Below, piece after piece: positions 5,185 to 10,944 of a DNA stretch of 10,944 nucleotides. Positions within the stretch are counted from its first letter, which is position 1; each line of letters starts with the position of its first letter. Below the pieces are notes generated by a model, which searched no databases, was not told the DNA's origin, and saw nothing but the letters and a program-made list of their open reading frames with translations. Made by a program: the position numbers and the translations under genes. Origin of the DNA: an uncultured bacterium (GTDB taxonomy: Bacteria; Spirochaetota; Brevinematia; DTOW01); assembly GCA_937928175.1 (NCBI GenBank), contig CALFVP010000073.1:1-10944 (forward strand). Reading direction: 5' to 3'.

Positions 5185-8079
5185 ATGAAAAATTTGTTTT
5201 TGGTTTTTGTTTCAGTTATTTTGTGTTTTGAAGCTTTTGGCTTTGGTAAAAACAAAATTAACTATAAAGTTCAAGATTGGTATATTTACGATCTTTCAAA
5301 TTATAAGGTTTTTATTGATTTTAGTCAAACGAATATATCTAAAATTTTGGTAAGAGCATTGAAAGATTCGGATAATGATCTTAGAAGTTTGACTTTTAAG
5401 GATCTTAATCAAGTTTTTCCTGTTATACTTTTCCCTAACCAGATTGATTTCCAAGCTAATAATATATCCGATGAGTTTATTGATGAAGGTACGGGTGGTT
5501 TTACAGAAGGACTTAAGAATAGAGTAGTTGTTCCTGTAAACGGTAATTGGTACTTTTTTAAGAGAGTGTTAAAGCATGAGTTAGTTCATGTTTACCAGTT
5601 TGATTCTATGAAATCTCCTCAAGTTTCCAAAATTCTAAGAAATTTTGATGTTTCTATTCCTCTATGGTTCATAGAAGGAATGGCTGAGTACTATTCAGTT
5701 GAATGGGATTTTTCTTCGGAAGAAATTATTAGGGATATATCGTTAAATAATATGATTGTTCCAATTAGTAGGTTATCCGATATAAGTAAGTTGTACCCTA
5801 AGGAGTATTACCTTATTTACAAGCAAGGACAAGCTTTTTTAAAGTACGTTGGGGATAAGTTTGGTAAACCTATTGTTTACAAAATATTTAAGTCTTACCT
5901 TTCCGGAAAGAAGGATCCTTTTAAATCTGAAACTGGAATTAGCTTGAAAGATCTTGAAAATTCTTTTGTTTATGAAACTAGAAAAAAATACTTGTCTATG
6001 TTATCTAGTTACGATGAAGTAAACGGTTTTTCTACTTCTGTAACTAAAGAATCTTACGGTGAAGAAACTTACAGTAAGTTCATACCTACGTTTGTCTCAA
6101 GTAACCTTATTGCTTTTCTTACCTATAAAGATGTATATCCCAAGATAGTTTTGTTCGATATCGATCAAAACAAGATCGTAAAAAATATAGTTGTAGGTGG
6201 ATTTAATGAAAATTATCTAGAGTTTCATGTAACAAGAAATAATATTTCATCTTCGACTAACGGTTTGATTGTATTTGTTTCTAAGTCTGGTGGTAGGGAT
6301 GTTTTGAATGTTTACAGTATGTCAAACGATAGTATTTATCAGATTCCTTTTGAAAATATTAGAATTATTTCATCTCCTGATATTTCTCACGATGGAAGGT
6401 TTATTGTTTTTTCTGGGTTTGATGGTAATCAAGAAGATATTTACCTTTATGAGTTAGTGAGCAGAAAATTACAAAAATTGACAGATGATCTTTTTTACGA
6501 TGCTGAGCCAAGATTTCACCCTGATGGTAAGCGTGTTTATTTTGTTTCTTCTAGAAATAAGGGTAGTTTGTTTTCTCAAGATACTGATATATACTTTGTT
6601 GATTTGAGTACTAAAGAAGTAAAAAAGTTTATAGATTTAGGTGGGGAGGAGCAAAATCCTTTTGTTTCTCTGGATGGTAAATACCTGTTTTTTGTTTCGA
6701 CAATTGATGGTGTTAGAAACATATTCTTCTATGACTTTGAAAAAGATGAAGTGAGAAGATTTTCTAAGGTTATAACTGGTGCTTTTTCTCCGAAGTTGGA
6801 TTTCTATTCTAAAAGAATTATATTTTCATCGGTTAACAATCTTACTTATAACGTTTACGAAAAGTACTTTGATGTTTCTGAATTTAGTGAAGTTGTGAGT
6901 AACAGTAGGGATATTTCGAGTTTAGATTTATCGAACTTTAATGTTGAGTTTTCTCGTATAAATGATATTGAGTTTAAGGGTGTTGATAGGTATGTTTTAT
7001 TGCCGACGGTAGATTATCTTACGGGTGCTTTTACTTTAAGTTCCGACTTAGGTTTTGCTCTTATCTTTGGTGCAAACTTTAGCGATTTACTTGGTGATCA
7101 AAGGTTATTTTTACTGTTTAACAATAATTACATAGGAAATGTGAATAGTTTTACCGAATTTAACTTTCTTGCGTCTTACGTTAACTACAAATACTATTTT
7201 GATTTTGGTTTTGAAGTTTACAACTTTAGAGATTACTTGTTTTCTTTGATGAATTTCTTTTACTTACCTTCCATGTTTTACGAAATTGAAAGTGGGTACT
7301 ATTCGAAGTTTGGTTTTTCTGGTTTTGTTTCTTATCCGTTTTCAACTTTTTCCAGGGTTAATTTTACTATTGAGAGGTTGGATTATTTTGGTGTACCTAG
7401 GTATGATTACAATCTAGAGTATTATTACGCGAGTAAGTTGTATTCATTGAATTTATTTTCTTTGGTGTATTCTTACGATTCAACACTTTGGACAGTTGTT
7501 GGTCCTGTTGATGGTATAAGATCTCAAGTAAAGTTTTCTTATAGTCCGGTTATACTAGAGGGTGACAGATCTTTATTTTCCGTAATAGGTGATTTTAGAG
7601 GTTATGTTATGTTATCTTTGATAGATACTTTTGCTTTTAGGTTTGTTGCAGGTGGTAGGTTTGGCACTGATGCTAGTATGTTTAAGTTTGTATTAGGTGG
7701 TATTGGTACTATAAGGGGGTATGATTTTGGGGAATTTAGTGGTAAGTTTTTTGCTCTTTCAAATTTGGAATTGAGGATAGCTCTTATTAGAGCTTTACTT
7801 GGACCCTTTGGTTTTTCTTTTCCTCCTATTTTTGCAAGTGCTTTTGCTGATGCGGGAATTGTCGGAGATGACCCTTTGAACTTTCAAATTGTATACTTTG
7901 ATAACTTGGAAAAAACATTTAAGCTTAAGGATCTTAAAATTGGTTTAGGATTTGGAGTAAGCATTTTATTGGGTACTGGATTTAAGTTAAAATTTGATTT
8001 TGCTTCTCCGTTTGATGGTAGAAAATTGCTCGATTACAGTAATTGGAAAACTTACATTCAGATAGGATACGAATTTTAG
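5185..8079 (+). CDS. Secreted zinc-metallopeptidase / beta-propeller / Omp85-like outer-membrane barrel fusion
   Basis: A 964-residue protein with four visible parts. Residues 1-19 form a signal peptide with likely cleavage after A17-F18-G19. A peptidase-MA-like (gluzincin) domain carries H131-E-L-V-H135 and, 28 residues later, W161-F-I-E164-G-M-A-E-Y, giving two zinc-binding histidines, the catalytic E132 and the third ligand E164. A TolB/WD40-like propeller of PD40-type repeats spans about 295-580, with blades near SPDISHDGRF (397), EPRFHPDGKR (441), NPFVSLDGKY (491) and SPKLDFYSKR (535). From about 605 to the end is an aromatic-rich barrel whose GGIGTIRGYDF (R844-G845-Y846) matches the Omp85 loop-6 RGY/RGF motif, ending in the terminal-aromatic beta-signal YIQIGYEF. 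No POTRA repeats are seen. Inference: an outer-membrane protein with the peptidase and propeller on the periplasmic side. It lies 27 bases after mlaE. The gene is intact; its substrate is unknown. Cys14 is not in a standard lipobox. Confidence 0.82.
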   Translation: MKNLFLVFVSVILCFEAFGFGKNKINYKVQDWYIYDLSNYKVFIDFSQTNISKILVRALKDSDNDLRSLTFKDLNQVFPVILFPNQIDFQANNISDEFIDEGTGGFTEGLKNRVVVPVNGNWYFFKRVLKHELVHVYQFDSMKSPQVSKILRNFDVSIPLWFIEGMAEYYSVEWDFSSEEIIRDISLNNMIVPISRLSDISKLYPKEYYLIYKQGQAFLKYVGDKFGKPIVYKIFKSYLSGKKDPFKSETGISLKDLENSFVYETRKKYLSMLSSYDEVNGFSTSVTKESYGEETYSKFIPTFVSSNLIAFLTYKDVYPKIVLFDIDQNKIVKNIVVGGFNENYLEFHVTRNNISSSTNGLIVFVSKSGGRDVLNVYSMSNDSIYQIPFENIRIISSPDISHDGRFIVFSGFDGNQEDIYLYELVSRKLQKLTDDLFYDAEPRFHPDGKRVYFVSSRNKGSLFSQDTDIYFVDLSTKEVKKFIDLGGEEQNPFVSLDGKYLFFVSTIDGVRNIFFYDFEKDEVRRFSKVITGAFSPKLDFYSKRIIFSSVNNLTYNVYEKYFDVSEFSEVVSNSRDISSLDLSNFNVEFSRINDIEFKGVDRYVLLPTVDYLTGAFTLSSDLGFALIFGANFSDLLGDQRLFLLFNNNYIGNVNSFTEFNFLASYVNYKYYFDFGFEVYNFRDYLFSLMNFFYLPSMFYEIESGYYSKFGFSGFVSYPFSTFSRVNFTIERLDYFGVPRYDYNLEYYYASKLYSLNLFSLVYSYDSTLWTVVGPVDGIRSQVKFSYSPVILEGDRSLFSVIGDFRGYVMLSLIDTFAFRFVAGGRFGTDASMFKFVLGGIGTIRGYDFGEFSGKFFALSNLELRIALIRALLGPFGFSFPPIFASAFADAGIVGDDPLNFQIVYFDNLEKTFKLKDLKIGLGFGVSILLGTGFKLKFDFASPFDGRKLLDYSNWKTYIQIGYEF

Positions 8080-8135
8080 TTAAAAACTTTGGTAATTTTT
8101 AATTTTATTGTTTTTTGGTTTAAAATTCTAAAAAT

Positions 8136-8627
8136 ATGAAAAAATTTCTGTTTGTTTTAGTTATTTTGGTAGTTCTTGCTATTGTATTTATTTCTTTGGT
8201 TTCGTACATTTCGTATGTATTGGAGGTTAGTAATTTGCAGGATGCTGTTTTGAAGTTTGTTAAAGCTGTTCAGGTTGTAGATATTGAGATGCTTAGAAAG
8301 GTTACAGGAGGAAGAATTTTTGTTAGTATTTTCTCAGGTAGTAGTGTTAATGAATACTTTTTAGAAGAACTTTCAAGACAATTTCCTAAATCTTCCCAGA
8401 TTAAATTTCTTAAAGTTTACAGATCTGCTGATTTTTCTCAAGATGAGAAGAGAAAGTATGGTTTTTTGACTTGGAAGGTTAACTTGTTTGTTATTAGTGA
8501 AGTTGATGAATACGCTTATGGATACTCTTTTTACGTATCGAAGTTTTCTGAAGTTGAAACTGGTGGTAAAGAAGTTGTCTATTATAGAATAATAGACTTT
8601 GTTAAGGTAGGGGAAATAATATTTTAG
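8136..8627 (+). CDS. Small membrane-anchored protein of unknown function
   Basis: I do not recognise this 163-residue protein. After two lysines it has one long hydrophobic helix (about 4-30), a signal anchor or uncleaved signal, followed by a soluble domain of about 130 residues probably facing the periplasm. That domain opens with a helix-like LQDAVLKFVKAVQVVDIEMLRK, then alternates basic helical stretches and beta-like segments (WKVNLFVIS, YGYSFYVSKF, EVVYYRIIDFVKV). The pattern of a helix with a conserved-looking Asp followed by a curved sheet resembles NTF2-like or DUF4878-type folds, but this is only a suggestion. It follows the outer-membrane fusion gene by 56 bases and ends two bases before the methyltransferase start, so these two are tightly coupled. 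No Shine-Dalgarno sequence precedes the ATG; TAAAAT at 8121-8126 could be a -10 element but no -35 is visible. Confidence 0.72.
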   Translation: MKKFLFVLVILVVLAIVFISLVSYISYVLEVSNLQDAVLKFVKAVQVVDIEMLRKVTGGRIFVSIFSGSSVNEYFLEELSRQFPKSSQIKFLKVYRSADFSQDEKRKYGFLTWKVNLFVISEVDEYAYGYSFYVSKFSEVETGGKEVVYYRIIDFVKVGEIIF

Positions 8628-8629
8628 AT

Positions 8630-9190
8630 ATGGTTTGGTTAATTTTGACTGTTGTGTTTACTATAGGAGCTTTTGTAAGTTTTTTTTACAATTTTTGGGT
8701 TTTAGGGATTATTTTTGTTTTGTTGAATATTTCTTTGTTGTGGACTTGGAAGTTAGGTGCAGCGTGGGATCCTACTCCAATGGAAGTTATAGAAAAAATT
8801 CTTGATTATTTAAATCCTAAACAAAGTGATGTTGTTTACGATTTGGGGTGTGGTGATGGAAGATTTATTATAGAAGCCTCAAGAAGGTACGGATGTAGGG
8901 CAGTTGGTATTGAAATCGATCCGTTAAGGTACTTTATAACTCTACTTAGGGTAAAACTACTCCACTTAGATGATAAGGTAAAAGTTGTCTGGGCTAATTT
9001 TTTCAATTATCCTCTCAACGATGCTACTATTGTTTTTTGTTTCTTGACAGAGGAAGCTAATAGAAAACTTGAAATTAAGTTTTCAAAAGAGCTTTCCTAT
9101 GGTACGTTTATAGTTTCATACTTATGGCGTTTTTACGGCTTTAATTTAGTAAACGTTATTGATGATAAGATATTTTTTTATCTAGTTTAG
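8630..9190 (+). CDS. Membrane-anchored class I SAM-dependent methyltransferase (FAM173-like)
   Basis: This 186-residue protein begins with two hydrophobic helices (about 3-19 and 22-40), then a compact Rossmann methyltransferase domain. Motif I is V69-Y-D-L-G-C-G-D-G-R78, the acidic residue that binds the SAM ribose is E95 in VGIEIDP, and a DATIVFCFLTEEANRKL segment follows. The preceding DPTPMEVIEKIL and the DLGCGDGR...G-E-I-D-P spacing resemble the FAM173 family, whose mammalian members (ATPSCKMT, ANTKMT) are membrane-bound lysine methyltransferases acting on ATP synthase subunit c or the ADP/ATP carrier. Substrate here is unknown; a membrane protein lysine is a reasonable guess. It is shorter than many class I enzymes because few strands follow motif III. 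The start lies two bases after the preceding TAG; AGGGG at 8609-8613 is 16 bases upstream, too far for a normal ribosome binding site, so reinitiation is likely. Confidence 0.8.
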   Translation: MVWLILTVVFTIGAFVSFFYNFWVLGIIFVLLNISLLWTWKLGAAWDPTPMEVIEKILDYLNPKQSDVVYDLGCGDGRFIIEASRRYGCRAVGIEIDPLRYFITLLRVKLLHLDDKVKVVWANFFNYPLNDATIVFCFLTEEANRKLEIKFSKELSYGTFIVSYLWRFYGFNLVNVIDDKIFFYLV

Positions 9191-9220
9191 GTAAAAGTTA
9201 GTAGGTTGTAAGTTTTATAA

Positions 9221-9250
9221 TTGAATTGTTAGGCTTTTTATTTCTATAAT
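9221..9250 (+). promoter_or_regulatory. Promoter candidate for yicC-gmk
   Basis: TTGAAT (9221-9226, four of six), an 18-base spacer, and a perfect TATAAT (9245-9250), inside the 86-base gap after the methyltransferase gene. Transcription would start near 9257, leaving about 20 leader bases without a Shine-Dalgarno motif before the ATG at 9277. Confidence 0.58.
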
Positions 9251-9276
9251 TTTCTTATATCCGATATTTTAGAATT

Positions 9277-10143
9277 ATGAAAGGTATGACGGGTTTTTCT
9301 TATATATCTGAGATGTCTGAATACGGTAAAGTAAGTGTGTATTTAAAAACTCTTAATTCAAGGTTTCTTGAATTGAGAGTGTTGCTTCCTCCTAGTTTGC
9401 AAAGTCTGGAAAGTCAGATTAGAAAAATGCTAAAAGATAATTTTAGAAGGGGTAGGGTTGAACTTATTGTTGATTTTTATCCTAAGGGAGTTGGATTTGA
9501 GGTTAGCGTTAATGAAGAACTTGCAAAAAGTTACTTTTTGTCACTTAAAAAGTTGAGTAACTACTTAGGATTACTTCCAGATATAGAAATAGTTGATATT
9601 GCTAATATGCCAAATGTTGTAAATTTGGTTAATTCTGATATTTCACCATCGTTTTCAAAACAAGTTAAAACTTTGGTCATGAAGGCTATTAAAGATGTTG
9701 TTAGACAAAGAATAAAAGAAGGTGAACAAACTAAGAGAAACATAATCGATATTGTAAATGAGGTTAAAAAAGAAATAGAAAATATCAGTTTGAGGTGGAT
9801 TGAGGTAAATAAACTTGTTGAAGAGAAAGTTAAGGAAAAAGTTGAGAAGTTTCTTAAAGATTACGAAAATAGAAAAGAAATAGATACTGCTATTGTAAGT
9901 TTTTTACTTAAAGTTGATATAAATGAGGAGATTTTTAGGTTTAAAAAACATATTGAAGATCTTGAAAATCTTTTGAATAGCGATGGAGAAGTCGGTAAAA
10001 AATTTGAATTTATTTTACAAGAGCTTAACAGAGAGGCTAATACTATATCTTCTAAGTCTTTTGATTACGTTATATCTTCTTCTGTTATTGAAATAAAAAC
10101 ATCTTTAGAAAAAATAAGGGAACATATACAAAACGTAGAATAG
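9277..10143 (+). CDS. yicC: YicC/YloC-family endoribonuclease
   Basis: The 288-residue product has the family's full length and both domains. The N-terminal YicC domain starts with the near-invariant MTGFS (MKGMTGFSYI), followed by the LKTLNSRFLELRVLLP stretch and RRGRVELIVDF. The C-terminal DUF1732 domain ends with REANTISSKSFDYVISSSVIEIKTSLEKIREHIQNVE from R252, very close to the consensus REaNTigSKs...ELEKiREQvQNIE. E. coli YicC is an endoribonuclease reported to act on small RNAs such as RyhB; the role in other phyla is less clear. A charged coiled-coil-like stretch spans about 150-205. It is four bases upstream of gmk, a pairing conserved in many bacteria. No Shine-Dalgarno sequence precedes the start, but no other initiation codon fits the MTGF end. 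Confidence 0.94.
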   Translation: MKGMTGFSYISEMSEYGKVSVYLKTLNSRFLELRVLLPPSLQSLESQIRKMLKDNFRRGRVELIVDFYPKGVGFEVSVNEELAKSYFLSLKKLSNYLGLLPDIEIVDIANMPNVVNLVNSDISPSFSKQVKTLVMKAIKDVVRQRIKEGEQTKRNIIDIVNEVKKEIENISLRWIEVNKLVEEKVKEKVEKFLKDYENRKEIDTAIVSFLLKVDINEEIFRFKKHIEDLENLLNSDGEVGKKFEFILQELNREANTISSKSFDYVISSSVIEIKTSLEKIREHIQNVE

Positions 10144-10147
10144 TATT

Positions 10148-10729
10148 ATGGGAGAGGAACAAACAAGAGGAAAAATATTTATAGTATCTGCTCCTTCAGG
10201 TACTGGTAAAACTACTATTCTAAAAAGAATTGTAAAAGAAATACCGAATTTGTATTTTTCTGTTTCTGCTACTACAAGAAAACCTAGAGAAGGGGAGGTT
10301 AATGGTGTAGATTATTATTTTGTTTCTATTGATGATGTTCTTGAAATGTTTAGAAAAAAAGAGCTTTTAGAATGGGCAATGGTTCATGGAAATTTTTATG
10401 GTACTCCTGTTTGGGAAGTTGAAGGTAAAATAAATTCAGGTAAAAACGTCATAGTAGATGTTGATGTTAAGGGGTTTATGAAAATAAAAAGAAAGTATCC
10501 AGAATCTGTATCTATATTCATTATGCCTCCTTCAATCCAAGAATTGAAAGAAAGACTTCTTAAAAGAGAAGGTAAAAGCACATTTGATGAAGAATTGAAA
10601 AAAAGATTTGAAAAAGCAACTTACGAAATGTCTTTTAGAGATTTGTATGATTATGTTATAGTTAACGATAATCTGGATAGAGCTTGTAATGAATTGAAGG
10701 AGATAATATTGAAAAACATTGAAAAGTAG
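10148..10729 (+). CDS. gmk: Guanylate kinase
   Basis: Gmk phosphorylates GMP (and dGMP) to GDP with ATP, an essential step in guanine nucleotide supply. The product has 193 residues, in the usual bacterial range of about 190-210. The P-loop is A15-P-S-G-T-G-K-T-T23. The GMP-binding residues match the spacing in yeast guanylate kinase exactly: S40, R44, R47, Y56, E75, Y84 and D106 (yeast S34, R38, R41, Y50, E69, Y78, D100). Context motifs ATTRKPREGEVNGVDYYFV and LLEWAMVHGNFYGTP are textbook for the family. The start is four bases after the yicC stop, with no Shine-Dalgarno sequence, so translation is probably coupled to yicC. No rpoZ follows, which is the common third gene of this cluster. Confidence 0.96.
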   Translation: MGEEQTRGKIFIVSAPSGTGKTTILKRIVKEIPNLYFSVSATTRKPREGEVNGVDYYFVSIDDVLEMFRKKELLEWAMVHGNFYGTPVWEVEGKINSGKNVIVDVDVKGFMKIKRKYPESVSIFIMPPSIQELKERLLKREGKSTFDEELKKRFEKATYEMSFRDLYDYVIVNDNLDRACNELKEIILKNIEK

Positions 10730-10754
10730 GTAATATTTTGTTTATTCTTGGTTT

Positions 10755-10944
10755 ATGGATTTCTTCTTTAAGTATCCTTTAGAAAGCACTTTTATTATAG
10801 TTGCAGCGTTTATATCCCTTGTTGTTTTTTTGTTTTCTGTTTTTTTAGTAGGTAGGTTTTTCCCCTTGAAAGTTAACAGATCCAGTTTGATTGTTATACT
10901 TCTGTTACAATCTGTTGTTTTAGTTCTTTCTATTGGTTTTATGC
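10755..10944 (+). CDS. Start of an unidentified membrane protein gene (3' end outside the window)
   Basis: An ATG at 10755 opens a frame that stays open to the last base, giving 63 residues. It begins MDFFFKYPLESTF, then a strongly hydrophobic helix (IIVAAFISLVVFLFSVFLV, about 14-32), a short basic loop (GRFFPLKVNRSS) and a second hydrophobic helix (LIVILLQSVVLVLSIGF). That is the look of a polytopic inner-membrane protein with a short connecting loop. It lies 25 bases after gmk and could share its transcript. No Shine-Dalgarno sequence is visible, so the exact start is uncertain. It is not rpoZ. Too little is present to name a family. Confidence 0.6.
   Translation, partial: MDFFFKYPLESTFIIVAAFISLVVFLFSVFLVGRFFPLKVNRSSLIVILLLQSVVLVLSIGFM

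Noticed and set aside
5205..5228. Lipoprotein signal at Cys14 of the 964-residue protein
   Set aside because: The residues before the cysteine (V-I-L) do not fit a lipobox, which needs a small residue at -1, and a usable signal peptidase I site follows at A17-F18-G19.
8080..8102. TTAAAAA / TTTTTAA inverted repeat after the outer-membrane fusion gene
   Set aside because: The stem is entirely A-T and no distinct U-run follows; expected by chance in this composition.
2897..10735. Recurrent TAGGTAA at three gene ends (2899, 9190, 10729)
   Set aside because: Seven bases after a very common stop in T/A/G-rich DNA; no longer shared sequence around them, so treated as coincidence.

Overview
The window comes from an AT-rich (roughly 30% G+C by eye) bacterium with an outer membrane. 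That is shown by an MlaE-type lipid-transport permease and a large protein ending in an Omp85-like beta-barrel. All 12 genes lie on the + strand with short gaps or overlaps, so this is a compact, co-directional housekeeping region. There is no mobile element, tRNA, rRNA or CRISPR array. A spirochaete-like lineage (perhaps Brevinematales) or another deep-branching AT-rich diderm would fit, but the sequence alone does not fix the phylum. Nine of the eleven visible stop codons are TAG, and only three of eleven visible gene starts have a convincing Shine-Dalgarno sequence. Both are unusual for such a genome.

Layout. Bases 1-1938 hold the 3' part of ftsA, then a bifunctional-nuclease-domain protein with a C-terminal UVR motif, then an MJ0936/YfcE-type phosphodiesterase. 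A small hairpin with a U-run overlaps the end of the phosphodiesterase gene. Next comes dapA (2003-2899), which has a plausible promoter and a strong ribosome binding site of its own. After a 160-base gap containing the best promoter in the window (TTGATA, 17 bases, TATAAT), a probable operon begins. It contains a TldE/PmbA-like protein, an MlaE-like permease overlapping it by 17 bases, a 964-residue secreted metallopeptidase/beta-propeller/outer-membrane-barrel protein, a small membrane-anchored protein of unknown function, and a membrane-anchored SAM methyltransferase resembling the FAM173 family. A further promoter (TTGAAT, 18 bases, TATAAT) precedes yicC and gmk, a widely conserved pair. 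The start of an unidentified membrane protein gene runs off the right edge.

How the genes may work together. Bases 3060-9190 lean towards the cell envelope: a TldD/TldE-type protease subunit, the permease of a phospholipid (MCE) transporter, an outer-membrane protein with a periplasmic zinc-peptidase module, and two small inner-membrane proteins. The usual partners of several of these (FtsZ, TldD, MlaF and MlaD, RpoZ) are not next to them here. The most interesting object is the 964-residue three-module protein. It keeps the residues expected of an active zinc peptidase, lies just downstream of the orphan mlaE, and may be made from a leaderless message.
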